DNA of 64,000 nucleotides from Sphingomonas sp. BK345 (GCF_014193845.1 NZ_JACHZX010000002.1:186001-250000); one strand, 5' to 3'; counted from the stretch's first letter, positions 27,998-37,434 are shown. Notes: a model not told the origin generated them from the sequence alone. Translations and numbers: made by a program.

Positions 27998-28259
27998 GCG
28001 TGCGTTGCTCCTGCGGCGGCGGTGTTGGCGCTGGTCGGAATGGGTCAGTGAAGGCGCGATAGGTCGCGGCGGTGCGTCGCACCGCAGCGTTGGATACGTC
28101 GGTGTCGTTGCGTCAAGCGTCTGGCGCATCGGCGTGTCATTGCCTTCTTGGCCATACCTTACCTTCTAACCTTTGAACGCTGTATCGCCTTGAGCGCCTC
28201 GCAAATCAACTCTAGTCTCGCTTCGCAGCGGACCCGATGTTCGAGCGACGGAGGCGGCA

Positions 28260-29996
28260 ATGACGGTAGAGGAGGCGCAGGGCGCCGGCTGGCCGGCGCG
28301 GTCGCACGATGAGGTGCGCGCGCTGCTCACCGCGCCGGGCAGTGCCTTCGAGATGGAGACGGTGACGGTCCGCGGGGTGCCGACGCGCACGTGGAAGAAC
28401 GCGCCGCCGACGCTTCGTGCGCTGCTGGAGGCGAGTCGCGGCCATGGCGAGCGGCTGATGACGATCCACGAGGACGAGCGGGTCAGCTACGCCGCGCACG
28501 CGCGGGCGGTGGCGGCGCTCGCCACCGAGCTGGCGGCGCGGGGCGTGCGCGCGGGTGACCGGGTGGCGATCGCGATGCGCAACCTGCCCGAATATCACGT
28601 GGCGCTGTTCGCCATCACCGCGCTGGGCGCGATCGCGGTCCCGCTCAATGCCTGGTGGAGTGGCGAGGAGTTGCGCTACGCGCTCGACGACTCGGGCGCC
28701 CGCATGCTGATCGTCGACGCCGAGCGCCACGAGCGGCTGATCCCGTTGTACGGGCTGCTGCGCCATCTCAGCGACGTGCTGGTGACTCGCGCCGCCGGTA
28801 CGCTGGCGCTGCCGGCCGTCGCGCTGGAAGCGCTGATCGGCGCCCCCGCGCAGTGGGGATCGCTGCCCGAGCGACGGTTGCCCCCCGCCGCGCTCGCACC
28901 TGACGACCCCGCGGTGATCTTCTACACCAGCGGCACCACGGGGCGGCCCAAGGGAGCGCTCGGCACGCACCGCAATCTCACGACCAACATCATGAGCAGT
29001 GCTTATGCCGCGGCGCGTACCGCGCTGCGCCGCGGCGAGGCGCCATCGCCGTCGACGCCGCGCGTCATGCTGACGGTGATCCCGCTGTTCCACGTCACCG
29101 CTTGCTCGGCGGCGCTGATGGGCGCGGTGGCGAGCGGCTCGACCTCGATCTTCATGCGCCGCTGGGACGCGGTGCGCGCGATGGAGCTGATCGAGCGCGA
29201 GCGGGTCGCGGTGACCGGCGGCGTGCCGACGATCGCGTGGCAGTTGCTCGACCACCCCGAGCGCAATCGCTTCGATCTCTCGAGCCTCGAGTCGATCGCG
29301 TACGGTGGCGCGCCGGCGGCGCCCGAGCTGGCCAGGCGACTCCGCGCCGAGTTCGGCGTGTGGCCGCAGAACGGCTGGGGCATGACCGAGACGATGGCGA
29401 CGGTGACCTCGCTGGCCGCGGAGGATTATCTCGCGCGGCCGGAGAGCGCCGGCCTGCCGGTGGCGGTCGCCGATGTGATCATCACCGACGAGCACGGCGC
29501 GCCACTACCCTCCGGCGCAGTGGGCGAGGTCCGCGCGCGCGGACCGATGGTGGTGGCGGGCTATTGGAACCGCCCCGAGGCGACCGCCGAGACCTTCGTC
29601 GGGGGATGGGTCCGCACCGGTGATGTCGGCCGGCTCGACGTGGAGGGGTTCCTCTACATCCTCGATCGCGCCAAGGATGTGGTGATCCGCGGCGGCGAGA
29701 ACATCTACTCGATCGAGGTCGAGAACGTGCTCCAGGCGCATCCGGCGGTGAGCGAATGCGCGGTGATCGGCACGCCGCATCGCGTGCTTGGCGAGGAGCC
29801 GGTCGCGGTGGTGCGGTTCATCCCGGGCGCCGCAGCCGAGGAAACCGAGCTGCAGTGCTGGGTGCGCGAGCGGCTCGCCCCCTTCAAGGTACCCGCGGCG
29901 ATCCGCTTCACCGCCGACCCGCTGCCGCGCAACGCCAACGGCAAGATCCTGAAGCGCGAGCTCAAGGGCTTGTTCCGGGAACGTTTCGCGGCGTAG
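28260..29996 (+). CDS. Acyl-CoA synthetase (AMP-forming, class I adenylate-forming)
   Basis: The 578-residue ligase has the AMP-binding P-loop YTSGTTGRPKG, the A5-type NGWGMTETMA, the TGDVG hinge region, and the C-terminal catalytic Lys in PRNANGKILKREL. It activates a carboxylic acid to acyl-AMP and then acyl-CoA. GGAGG sits just before the ATG. It is divergent from the FadJ-type gene, with about 260 bp between them, so one regulator could serve both. Together with the dehydrogenases, FadJ and TesB it makes a nearly complete activation and beta-oxidation set; chain length or substrate class cannot be read. Confidence 0.93.
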   Translation: MTVEEAQGAGWPARSHDEVRALLTAPGSAFEMETVTVRGVPTRTWKNAPPTLRALLEASRGHGERLMTIHEDERVSYAAHARAVAALATELAARGVRAGDRVAIAMRNLPEYHVALFAITALGAIAVPLNAWWSGEELRYALDDSGARMLIVDAERHERLIPLYGLLRHLSDVLVTRAAGTLALPAVALEALIGAPAQWGSLPERRLPPAALAPDDPAVIFYTSGTTGRPKGALGTHRNLTTNIMSSAYAAARTALRRGEAPSPSTPRVMLTVIPLFHVTACSAALMGAVASGSTSIFMRRWDAVRAMELIERERVAVTGGVPTIAWQLLDHPERNRFDLSSLESIAYGGAPAAPELARRLRAEFGVWPQNGWGMTETMATVTSLAAEDYLARPESAGLPVAVADVIITDEHGAPLPSGAVGEVRARGPMVVAGYWNRPEATAETFVGGWVRTGDVGRLDVEGFLYILDRAKDVVIRGGENIYSIEVENVLQAHPAVSECAVIGTPHRVLGEEPVAVVRFIPGAAAEETELQCWVRERLAPFKVPAAIRFTADPLPRNANGKILKRELKGLFRERFAA

Positions 29997-30020
29997 GGCT
30001 GTTCCCCTGTGGAGCGGGGG

Positions 30021-30764
30021 ATGGCAATGCGGGTAACACGGGACTTCCTGCGCGGGCGCGGCCGCGACACGATGAGCGAGGCGGACAAGGACATCCTCGA
30101 GCGCGCGGTCGATCGCATCGATATCTTGCCCGCGCGCACGATCGTCACGCGACGCGGCGACCGACTGCGCAACAGCACGCTGCTGCTCGAGGGCGCGATG
30201 TGCCGCTACATGGACGCGCGCGACGGCTTCCGCCAGCTCGTCGCGCTGCAGGTGCCCGGCGATTTCGTCGACCTCCACGGCTATCCGCTGCACCGGCTCG
30301 ATCACGACGTCGGCACGCTGACCGAGGCGCGCATCGCGGTGATACCGCACGCCGCGATCGATTCGATCGTCGCCGACCATCCCCAGCTCGCCCGCATCCT
30401 GTGGCGCTCGACCCTGCTCGACGCCGCGCTCCACCGCGAGTGGATCTTCCGCATCGGCCGCCTCGACGCCGCGGGCCGTATCGCGCACTTCCTGCTGGAG
30501 ACCTATCACCGGCTGAAGGCGACCGGTCGCGGTGACAACGGCACGTTCGAGCTGGCGCTGATCCAGCAGGATCTCGGCGAGGCCTGCGGGCTCACCAGCG
30601 TCCACGTCAACCGTACGCTGCGGCGGCTTCGCGAGGAGAAGCTGGTGGAGGCGGTGCGCGGTACGGTGACGATCCTGGACGAGAGCGGGCTGGCGCGAGT
30701 CGGCGAGTTCGACCCCGACTACCTCTACCTCGAGGAAGGACCCTGGCAGGCGGCCGCTGCCTGA
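30021..30764 (+). CDS. Crp/Fnr family transcriptional regulator
   Basis: I start at ATG 30021, six bases after GGAG; 247 residues. An N-terminal cyclic-nucleotide-binding-like barrel (residues ~20-130, with FRQLVALQVPGDFVDLHGY) is joined by a long dimer helix to a C-terminal winged helix (LIQQDLGEACGLTSVHVNRT, then LRRLREEKLVE). The barrel lacks the cysteines of Fnr and the Arg-Ser pair that binds cAMP is not evident, so its ligand is unknown. It is 24 bp after the ligase stop and probably cotranscribed, making it a candidate regulator of the acyl-CoA genes. Confidence 0.88.
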   Translation: MAMRVTRDFLRGRGRDTMSEADKDILERAVDRIDILPARTIVTRRGDRLRNSTLLLEGAMCRYMDARDGFRQLVALQVPGDFVDLHGYPLHRLDHDVGTLTEARIAVIPHAAIDSIVADHPQLARILWRSTLLDAALHREWIFRIGRLDAAGRIAHFLLETYHRLKATGRGDNGTFELALIQQDLGEACGLTSVHVNRTLRRLREEKLVEAVRGTVTILDESGLARVGEFDPDYLYLEEGPWQAAAA

Positions 30765-30810
30765 CGCCTGCGCGCTTTCACGCCGTCTTTCCTCTCGCTA
30801 GGTTCTCTCG

Positions 30811-32031
30811 ATGGCCGATCTCCCGCCGCCACCGGCCCTGACGCCGGTAACGCTTCCGCCCGACGCCGCCGCTCTGTCGGCGGAGGGAGACCCGCAGGTG
30901 GTGTTGCGGCGCGACCGGCTGCTCGCCGCGCTGACGCTCACCTCGGGGATCGGGCTCATGCTCGGCCTGCCGTTCGCGCTCAAATCGGGTGCCGAGTTCT
31001 TCATGCCCACCGCCGTCGCGCTGGTGGTCGCGCTCGCGCTGATCCCGCTGCTCGAGTGGCTTGAGCGGCGGCGACTGCCGTCGGCGCTGGCGGCGCTGGT
31101 CTGTGTGCTGTTGTTCCTGCTGATCGCCAACGTCGCGCTCGCCGCGATCGTCGTGCCCGCGACCGAGTTCTTCCGGCTGCTGCCGTCGCGCATCGGGCGA
31201 ATCCAGGACAATCTCGCGCCGCTGCTGGATCTCTACTCAAGCCTGGAGAAATACGCCAACCGCACGCTGCGCCAGATCGCGAGCACGCCGGTGCGCCCGT
31301 CGCCCACCGCGGCGGTGGCGCCGCCCAGCTCGATCGTCGAGCTCGCCGCCACCTCGGCGCCGGCGGTCATCATCCAGGTGTTCTACGCGATCCTGGTCGC
31401 CTTCTTCTTCCTGTCGGGCTGGACCCGCACGCGCGAGCGGATGATCACCGAGCGCGCCAGCTTCGGCGGCGCGATGGCGACCGCGCGCGTGCTGCAGGAG
31501 ATGGTCGACGACGTGTCCTCCTACCTCGGCACGATCACGGTCATCAACGTCGCGCTCGGTGCGATCATCGCGGGCGCGCTTCACCTGCTCGGCATGCCCT
31601 TCCCGCTGATGTGGGGCGGGATCGTCGCGCTGCTCAACTACATTCCCTATTTCGGCCCGGTGGTGGCGGCGCTGCTGCTCGCGGTGGGCGGGCTGATGAC
31701 CTTCTCCGACGTGTGGACCGCGCTGTCCGCGCCCGCGATCATGTATGGGGCGCATCTGATCGAGGCCAACGTGGTGACGCCGCTGATCGTCGGGCACCGG
31801 CTCACGATCAACCCGGTGATGATCCTGATCTCCATCTCTTTCTGGGGCTGGGTGTGGGGCACGGTGGGCGCGCTGCTGGCGGTGCCGATCCTGATCATCG
31901 TACAGACGATCCTGTCGGCCGCGGGGCGCCCCGATATCGCCGGCTTCCTGTTCGAGCACGGCACGCTGACTCGCACCCGCGAGGGGCGTTCCGGCGTGCT
32001 CGCGCGGCGCGGCGAGAAAGACGCGGAATAG
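30811..32031 (+). CDS. AI-2E family transporter (PerM/DUF20)
   Basis: The 406-residue inner-membrane protein has about eight transmembrane helices, with a soluble segment around residues 125-185 that is rich in Pro and Ser. The family signature is in the C-terminal half: MPFPLMWGGIVALLNYIPYFGP, HLIEANVVTPLIVGHR and NPVMILISISFWGWVWGTVG. Some members export autoinducer-2 or act as Na/H antiporters; the true substrate of most is not known. The tail is cytoplasmic and basic. It is 46 bp after the Crp/Fnr gene, followed by the tRNA genes. Confidence 0.9.
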   Translation: MADLPPPPALTPVTLPPDAAALSAEGDPQVVLRRDRLLAALTLTSGIGLMLGLPFALKSGAEFFMPTAVALVVALALIPLLEWLERRRLPSALAALVCVLLFLLIANVALAAIVVPATEFFRLLPSRIGRIQDNLAPLLDLYSSLEKYANRTLRQIASTPVRPSPTAAVAPPSSIVELAATSAPAVIIQVFYAILVAFFFLSGWTRTRERMITERASFGGAMATARVLQEMVDDVSSYLGTITVINVALGAIIAGALHLLGMPFPLMWGGIVALLNYIPYFGPVVAALLLAVGGLMTFSDVWTALSAPAIMYGAHLIEANVVTPLIVGHRLTINPVMILISISFWGWVWGTVGALLAVPILIIVQTILSAAGRPDIAGFLFEHGTLTRTREGRSGVLARRGEKDAE

Positions 32032-32084
32032 CCGTTGACAGCCCCCGGCGTGCCGCCTAGTTGGCGCGCCTCACGCTTCTGCAA

Positions 32085-32161
<77 letters not shown>

Positions 32162-32237
32162 CCCCTCGGGGAGGCCGCAGATCCAAGCATGACCGTCGAA
32201 CGTCGCAGCGGGCCGCCTCGGCTCGACGCGACACGTT

Positions 32238-32314
<77 letters not shown>

Positions 32315-32387
32315 CGGTCGTCGCATCGCGGCGCGACGTTATTGGCCAGTCACGCCCTCCTTTTGTCCGCGACGATAGCACTCAGCC

Positions 32388-32483
32388 CGTCGTCCCCGCG
32401 TAGGCGGAAATCCAAACGCGCGGACGGTGCGACCCTGTCGCGGACGTTAGCGTGTCTGGATTCACGCCTACGCGGGGATGACG
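32388..32483. repeat. Intergenic inverted repeat (GTCCCCGCGTAGGCGG family)
   Basis: The left arm CGTCGTCCCCGCGTAGGCGG with AAATCCA matches, inverted, the right arm TGGATTCACGCCTACGCGGGG with ATGACG. A variable ~40-bp centre separates them. The arm layout (GTCRTCC outside, ATCCA inside) resembles the repeat at 25794, but the sequence is different, so it is a separate family or a diverged relative. Confidence 0.75.
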
Positions 32484-32569
32484 AAGAGGGCGAGGCCGGG
32501 GCAGGCTCGAGAGCCGCGACCGGCGAGAGCGCCACTGTCCGTCACTCCCGCACCGCCGTGGCCATCACC

Positions 32570-32776
32570 TCACCGCCAGCGGCCGGTCTCCATCCAGCGC
32601 AGCAGCGGCTTAAGTGGCGTGATCCAGACAATGCCGGTCACCAGGTAGAACCCGAGCTGCATCAGCGCCGGCCAGCGCCCGATCACGCCGGAGAGCGACG
32701 CGATCGCCACGCACCACAGCGCGATCAGCAGCAGGATCGCGAGCATCCCCACCGGCTTGCGCCACGACGGCGTCAT
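32570..32776 (-). CDS. DUF2842 small membrane protein
   Basis: The 68-residue protein starts at ATG 32776, overlapping the stop of the cyclo-ligase gene by 4 bp (ATGA), which shows translational coupling. It has two hydrophobic helices (GMLAILLLIALWCVAIASL and ALMQLGFYLVTGIVWITPL) and a C-terminal WMETGR. This is the alphaproteobacterial DUF2842 pattern. The function is unknown; location is the inner membrane. Confidence 0.8.
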   Translation of the reverse strand: MTPSWRKPVGMLAILLLIALWCVAIASLSGVIGRWPALMQLGFYLVTGIVWITPLKPLLRWMETGRWR

Positions 32777-33324
32777 CGCGCCGCTCCCGCGATCCAGCCG
32801 CGCTCGGTCACGATCGCGTCGAGCGGGGCGTCCCACGGGTCAGGGGTGATCGAGTCGAGCTGCTGCACGCTCCAGGCGATACCGATGCGGAGCGCCGCGG
32901 GAAAGGCGGCGAAGGCGCGATCGTAATGGCCCGCACCCTGGCCGATTCGATTCAGCGCGGCATCGAACGCCACCAGCGGCGTGAGGACGAGGTCGGGCAC
33001 GACCTCGGCGTGCGCACCATCGGGCTGGCGCAGCCCGAACGGTCCGTCAGCGAGCGCGTGGTCGGCGTCCCAGGCGAGGAAGCGGATCGGCGTCGCGCGA
33101 TCGACCACATGCGGCAGCGCGAGCCGGCATCCCGCCGCGCGGGCCGCCGCCTCAAGTGCGGCGGGATCGGCTTCGCTGCCGATCGGCGCGTAGCTCGCTA
33201 CCACCATCCCGGGCGCGAGCAACGCGACGAACTCATGCGGGCAGGGCAACGCCGGCACCCCCGCGGCAACGAACGACTCACGGGCCGTTCGCGCGGCAGC
33301 GCGGAGCATGCGCTTGTCGGTCAT
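32773..33324 (-). CDS. ygfA: 5-formyltetrahydrofolate cyclo-ligase
   Basis: The 183-residue enzyme of the MTHFS family has the ATP/substrate-binding DLVLTPLVAFDAALNRIGQGAGHYDRA region and an early RMLRAAARTARE basic helix. It converts 5-formyl-THF to 5,10-methenyl-THF using ATP. It lies directly downstream of the 6S RNA candidate and zapA, the same order as zapA-ssrS-ygfA in E. coli and many other proteobacteria. Confidence 0.93.
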   Translation of the reverse strand: MTDKRMLRAAARTARESFVAAGVPALPCPHEFVALLAPGMVVASYAPIGSEADPAALEAAARAAGCRLALPHVVDRATPIRFLAWDADHALADGPFGLRQPDGAHAEVVPDLVLTPLVAFDAALNRIGQGAGHYDRAFAAFPAALRIGIAWSVQQLDSITPDPWDAPLDAIVTERGWIAGAAR

Positions 33325-33344
33325 GCCGAAGAGTAAGGCGGGGT

Positions 33345-33501
33345 GGCGGGACCGCCGTGGCCGTTGGCCGATGTATCCACTGACGCCCAGTACGTCAGGT
33401 GGGAGTCATGTACGTCGGACCAGGATCCGGGCAGGGACAACCCCCATGGAAGATGAATAGCCTCAGGGATATTTATAAGCTCGTACCGGGCAGAACCCGC
33501 C
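33345..33501 (-). ncRNA. ssrS: 6S RNA candidate
   Basis: The stretch between zapA and the cyclo-ligase gene on the minus strand has no gene. It can fold into a long closed rod: the 5' GGCGGG-UU-CUGCC (from 33501) pairs with the 3' GGCGG-U-CCCGCC (to 33345). An AU-rich unpaired part (UUAUAAAUAU near 33478-33469) lies in the middle, like the promoter-mimicking bubble of 6S RNA. 6S RNA binds the housekeeping RNA polymerase holoenzyme. Synteny is the main support; ends are approximate and set by the closing stem. Confidence 0.65.
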
Positions 33502-33510
33502 GACCCCTAT

Positions 33511-33816
33511 CTAGGACGTCGGCGGCGCCTGCTCAAGGGCCGCGGCGAGCTTCTCGAGCCTTTCCGACAGGCGATCGAGCGCGATACCCTCGGGCGTCTC
33601 GGGCGGGGGTGCCTCGCGCGCCTCGATCAGCGCGTCGGCGACCATCAGCGCGGCGAGCAGCATCGTGCGATTGACCCCGCCCGCGCCAGCGGCGCGACGC
33701 GCGTCCTCCCAGCGCTCGTCGATCAGCGCGGCGGCCTGCATCAGTCGCGCCTCGCCGCCGTCGCCGCAGCCCAGGTCGTAGCTCGTCTCGCCGATCCGCA
33801 GCGTCACGCGTGCCAT
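33511..33816 (-). CDS. zapA: Cell division protein ZapA
   Basis: The 101-residue protein starts with [20 protein letters not shown], the FtsZ-binding head of ZapA. LMQAAALIDERW follows, then a C-terminal coiled coil that dimerises. It bundles FtsZ filaments at midcell. Its ATG overlaps the stop of the small upstream gene (TGATG), so the two are coupled. The 6S RNA candidate and the cyclo-ligase gene follow. Confidence 0.9.
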   Translation of the reverse strand: MARVTLRIGETSYDLGCGDGGEARLMQAAALIDERWEDARRAAGAGGVNRTMLLAALMVADALIEAREAPPPETPEGIALDRLSERLEKLAAALEQAPPTS

Positions 33817-33992
33817 CAGTCCTGCCCTCCGCGCGCGATGATCTCGTCGAGCGCGGCGACCGCCTCGCCCATCTTGTCGCGCAATGCTTCGTGACGACGC
33901 GCGAGCGTGGCGGCGGCGGCGAGGCGCTGCTCCAAGACGCGTTCGACGCGGGTGATGGCGGCATCGAGCCGGTCGATCGCTGGGTTGTCCAT
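33816..33992 (-). CDS. Small coiled-coil protein upstream of zapA
   Basis: The 58-residue protein consists almost entirely of a heptad-like helix ([20 protein letters not shown], then [17 protein letters not shown]). It is translationally coupled to zapA by a 1-nt overlap. Small helical proteins before zapA are common in alphaproteobacteria; by analogy with the ZapB idea it may support the division ring, but this is inference from position only. Confidence 0.7.
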   Translation of the reverse strand: MDNPAIDRLDAAITRVERVLEQRLAAAATLARRHEALRDKMGEAVAALDEIIARGGQD

Positions 33993-34128
33993 GATGAGAG
34001 GCGATAGGATCGCCCGCGCGCGCCGACAAGATGGCGTAGAGACGAGCGGATGCACCGCAGCGGTTGACGGCCGCGCGCCGTCCGGCGCAAAGACCCGCGC
34101 GACACCGAACTTACGCGGAGACAGGCGC

Positions 34129-35130
34129 ATGACCAAGGTAGCGATCAACGGCTTCGGACGGATCGGGCGGCTGGTGGCGCGCGCGCTGATCGAGCGTGGC
34201 AGCGACCTCGAGCTGGTGGCGATCAACGATCTCGCCGACACCAAGTCGAACGCGTGGCTGTTCAGCCGCGACAGCGTCCACGGCAAATATGCGGGCACGG
34301 TCGAGGCCGACGGGCAGGACATGGTGATCGACGGCAAGCGCATCCGCGTTACCGCCGAGCGCGATCCCGCCAACCTGCCGCATAAGGAGCTGGGCGTCGA
34401 CATCGTGCTGGAGTGCACGGGCTTCTTCACCGATCGCGCCAGCGCGCAGAAGCATATCGACGCCGGCGCCAAGAAGGTGCTGATCTCGGCGCCTGCCAAG
34501 AACGTCGACCTCACCGTGGTGTACGGCGTGAACCACGACAAGCTCGAGGCCGGGCACACGATCGTGTCGAACGCGTCGTGCACCACCAACTGCCTCGCGC
34601 CGGTCGCCAAGGTGCTCAACGACGCGATCGGGATCGAGCGCGGGCTGATGACCACGATCCACGCTTATACCAACGACCAGAAGATCCTCGACCAGATCCA
34701 CAGCGACCTGCGCCGCGCACGCGCGGCGGCGATGAACATCATCCCGACCACCACCGGCGCGGCGCGCGCGGTGGGCGAGGTGCTGCCCGAGCTGAAGGGC
34801 AAGCTGGACGGCTCCGCGATCCGCGTGCCCGTCCCCGACGGCAGCCTCGTCGACCTCACCTTCACGCCGAAGCGCGACACCAGCAAGGAAGAGGTCAACC
34901 TTCTGCTCAAGGCCGCGGCCGAGGGCGCGATGAAGGGCGTGCTGCATTATTCGGACGAGCCGCTCGTCTCGATCGACATCGTTCACACGCCCTATTCGTC
35001 GACGGTCGATAGCCTTGAGACCGCGGTGATCGACGGCAAGCTGGTGCGTGTGGTCAGCTGGTACGACAATGAGTGGGGCTTCTCCAATCGCATGGTCGAC
35101 ACCGCGACGGCGATGGCGAAGCTCGGCTGA
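34129..35130 (+). CDS. gap: Glyceraldehyde-3-phosphate dehydrogenase, type I
   Basis: The 333-residue enzyme has the NAD-binding start [14 protein letters not shown], the active-site SNASCTTNC with Cys151, and His178 in [26 protein letters not shown] and [12 protein letters not shown] are also present. It interconverts glyceraldehyde-3-phosphate and 1,3-bisphosphoglycerate. GGAG lies ahead of the ATG. pgk follows after a MOSC gene, giving a glycolytic operon. The transketolase gene often found before gap in related bacteria is absent here. Confidence 0.97.
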   Translation: MTKVAINGFGRIGRLVARALIERGSDLELVAINDLADTKSNAWLFSRDSVHGKYAGTVEADGQDMVIDGKRIRVTAERDPANLPHKELGVDIVLECTGFFTDRASAQKHIDAGAKKVLISAPAKNVDLTVVYGVNHDKLEAGHTIVSNASCTTNCLAPVAKVLNDAIGIERGLMTTIHAYTNDQKILDQIHSDLRRARAAAMNIIPTTTGAARAVGEVLPELKGKLDGSAIRVPVPDGSLVDLTFTPKRDTSKEEVNLLLKAAAEGAMKGVLHYSDEPLVSIDIVHTPYSSTVDSLETAVIDGKLVRVVSWYDNEWGFSNRMVDTATAMAKLG

Positions 35131-35142
35131 GGTCGGGCGAGC

Positions 35143-35673
35143 GTGACGGGCGTGCTGCTCGGCATCGCGCGCCACGCCCGCTCGCGCGCGCCGGTCGAGT
35201 CGGTCGTGCGCGCCGAGGTGTCGCTCGCGCGCGGCATCCACGGCGATTTCCGCGGCGCGATGCGTGGCAAGCCGTACAAGCGCCAGGTCACGCTGATCGA
35301 GCGCGGCGACTGGGAGGCGGCAATGGAGCTGGTCGGTCACGCGATCGACTGGACCGAGCGGCGCGCCAACCTGCTGGTCGACGATCTCGACCTGCCGCAG
35401 CGCGCGGGCGCGGTGCTCCGCATCGGCGCCGACGTGCTGCTCGAGATCACGCGCGAGTGCGACCCGTGCGAGCGGATGGAAGCGCTCGCTCCCGGCCTCA
35501 AACAGGCAATGACGCCGGACTGGCGCGGCGGCGCCTGCGCGATGGTGATACAGGGCGGCACGATCGCCGTCGGTGACAGGATCAGGATCGAGGACCCATG
35601 GCCAAGTCTTTTCGAACGCTCGACGACATCGGCGACGTCGCCGGCAAGCGGGTCCTCGTCCGCGAGGATCTGA
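35143..35673 (+). CDS. MOSC domain protein
   Basis: The 176-residue protein resembles the MOSC domain of molybdenum-cofactor sulfurases: an N-terminal beta region with [10 protein letters not shown], the [12 protein letters not shown] stretch, and the conserved Cys in [19 protein letters not shown]. The domain may bind sulfur or Moco. It starts at a GTG 12 bp after gap, and its last 76 bp overlap the beginning of pgk in another frame, an unusually long overlap. The residues after about 150 are low in family resemblance, so the overlap tail may be a stop-codon loss. Confidence 0.8.
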   Translation: MTGVLLGIARHARSRAPVESVVRAEVSLARGIHGDFRGAMRGKPYKRQVTLIERGDWEAAMELVGHAIDWTERRANLLVDDLDLPQRAGAVLRIGADVLLEITRECDPCERMEALAPGLKQAMTPDWRGGACAMVIQGGTIAVGDRIRIEDPWPSLFERSTTSATSPASGSSSARI

Positions 35674-36788
35674 ACGTCCCCTTCAAGGACGGCCACGTCA
35701 CCGACGACACGCGGCTGCGCGCTACGGTCGCGACCGTTGCCGAGCTCGCCGATAAGGGCGCGATCGTGCTCGTGCTGGCGCATTTCGGTCGACCCAAGGG
35801 GCAGCCCGCGCCCGAGTTCTCGCTCGCGCAGATCACCAGGCCCTACGAGAGCGTGCTCGGCCGCCCGGTGCGCTTCGTCGACTGGGCCGGTGCCGCCGAG
35901 GCGGTCGCCACGCTCCAGCCGGGCGACGTCGCGGTGCTGGAGAACACGCGCTTCTTCGCCGGCGAGGAGAAGAACGACCGCGAGACGATCGACCGCATCG
36001 CCGCGCTCGGCGACCTCTACGTCAACGACGCTTTCTCCGCCGCGCATCGCGCCCACGCCTCGACCGCGGGGCTCGCGCAAGTGCTTCCCGCCTTCGCCGG
36101 ACGCGCGATGGAGGCCGAGCTCGACGCGCTCGAGAAAGCGCTCGGCGCGCCCGAGCATCCGGTCGCGGCGGTGGTCGGCGGTGCCAAGGTGTCGACCAAG
36201 CTCGACGTGCTCAAGCACCTCGTCGGCAAGGTCGATCACCTCATCATCGGCGGCGGCATGGCCAACACCTTCCTCGCCGCGCGCGGCGTGAACGTGGGGA
36301 AGAGCCTGTGCGAGCACGATCTCACCGGCACCGCCGAGGAGATCCTCGAGGCCGCCGACCGCGCCGGCTGCACCGTGCACCTGCCCTATGACGTGGTGGT
36401 GGCGACCGAGTTCCGCGCCAACCCGCCGGTGCGCACCGTCAACGTCCACGAGGTCGCCGCCGACGAGATGATCCTCGACGTCGGCCCGGCCGCGGTGGAG
36501 GCGCTGGGCGACGTGCTCAAGACCTGCCGCACGCTGGTGTGGAACGGCCCGCTCGGCGCGTTCGAGACGCCGCCGTTCGACGCCGCGACGGTGGCGCTGG
36601 CGCGCACCGCGGCGGCGCTGACCAAGGAGGGCAGCCTGGTCTCGGTCGCGGGCGGCGGCGATACCGTCGCGGCGCTCAACCAGGCCGGCGTGGCGGAGCA
36701 GTTCAGCTTCGTCTCGACAGCGGGCGGCGCCTTCCTGGAGTGGATGGAAGGCCGCGAGCTGCCGGGGGTGGCTGCGCTGCAGCGGTGA
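35598..36788 (+). CDS. pgk: Phosphoglycerate kinase
   Basis: The 396-residue two-domain kinase has the N-domain substrate site [14 protein letters not shown] and LAHFGRPKG. The middle has [17 protein letters not shown], and the C-domain nucleotide site is [10 protein letters not shown], followed by [13 protein letters not shown] and [13 protein letters not shown]. It transfers phosphate between 1,3-bisphosphoglycerate and ADP. Its ATG lies inside the 3' end of the MOSC gene. The 3' end is followed by a large inverted repeat. Confidence 0.97.
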   Translation: MAKSFRTLDDIGDVAGKRVLVREDLNVPFKDGHVTDDTRLRATVATVAELADKGAIVLVLAHFGRPKGQPAPEFSLAQITRPYESVLGRPVRFVDWAGAAEAVATLQPGDVAVLENTRFFAGEEKNDRETIDRIAALGDLYVNDAFSAAHRAHASTAGLAQVLPAFAGRAMEAELDALEKALGAPEHPVAAVVGGAKVSTKLDVLKHLVGKVDHLIIGGGMANTFLAARGVNVGKSLCEHDLTGTAEEILEAADRAGCTVHLPYDVVVATEFRANPPVRTVNVHEVAADEMILDVGPAAVEALGDVLKTCRTLVWNGPLGAFETPPFDAATVALARTAAALTKEGSLVSVAGGGDTVAALNQAGVAEQFSFVSTAGGAFLEWMEGRELPGVAALQR

Positions 36789-36800
36789 GCGTAGCGGACG

Positions 36801-36906
36801 CTTCGAGATGAGGCTTCGACGAGCTCAGCCTCTCCTCAGCGCGAACGGATGGGAGCTACCGTTCGTGCTGAGGTGGCGCTGAGCTTGTCGAAGTGCCTTC
36901 TCGAAG
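36801..36906. repeat. Large inverted repeat between pgk and the MaoC gene
   Basis: The outer stem CTTCGAGA (36801-36808) pairs with TCTCGAAG (36899-36906). The inner arms are CTTCGACGAGCTCAGCCTC (from 36814) through CGAACGG, and CCGTTCG through GGCGCTGAGCTTGTCGAAG (to 36893). The loop is about 11 bp. It separates two convergent genes and likely ends both transcripts. The CTTCGACRAGCTCAG core is a widespread type of bacterial intergenic repeat. Confidence 0.8.
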
Positions 36907-36918
36907 CACCTGATAGAG

Positions 36919-37368
36919 TCACCTCACCGGCCGCGTCGCGATCAGCGCGTTGGACACCATCGTCAGCACCGCGACGTCATGCTGGTTGAAGGCGGTGAGG
37001 CGGCTCTTGTAGATTCCCATCTCGGGCCGTGACCGCGACGCGCGCTTATCCAGGACCTCGGTCTCGCAGCGCAGCGTGTCGCCCGGAAAGACCGGGGTGA
37101 ACCAGCGCAGCTCGTCGATGCCGGGCGATCCGAGCCCGGCCTGCTCGACCGCGCGGAGCTGCTCGACCAGCATCGCCATCACCATCGCGCAACTGTGCCA
37201 GCCGCTCGCCGAGAGCCGACCGAAATGGGTCGCCGCCGCGGCCTCGTCGGAGAGGTGGAACGGCTGGGGATCGTATTTGCGCGCGAACTCGATCACCTCG
37301 TCGCGAGTCACGGCATAATGGCCGAAGCGCGCGACGGCGCCGACCGCGACGTCCTCGAAATACTGCAT
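36919..37368 (-). CDS. MaoC family dehydratase
   Basis: The 149-residue hotdog protein has the hydratase-2 motif KYDPQPFHLSDEAA followed by FGRLSASGWHSCA; the Asp and His of the motif are the catalytic pair in family members. These enzymes hydrate enoyl-CoA thioesters or similar substrates. Upstream on the same strand there is no obvious partner, and a phosphodiesterase lipoprotein gene begins about 66 bp beyond its start. Its metabolic role is unassigned. Confidence 0.9.
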   Translation of the reverse strand: MQYFEDVAVGAVARFGHYAVTRDEVIEFARKYDPQPFHLSDEAAAATHFGRLSASGWHSCAMVMAMLVEQLRAVEQAGLGSPGIDELRWFTPVFPGDTLRCETEVLDKRASRSRPEMGIYKSRLTAFNQHDVAVLTMVSNALIATRPVR

Positions 37369-37434
37369 CGCGCCGCTCTCCTCTCGCGGGCCACTTCGCC
37401 ATGATCGTCGCGGCGGATCAAGCCGGCGCGGCGC

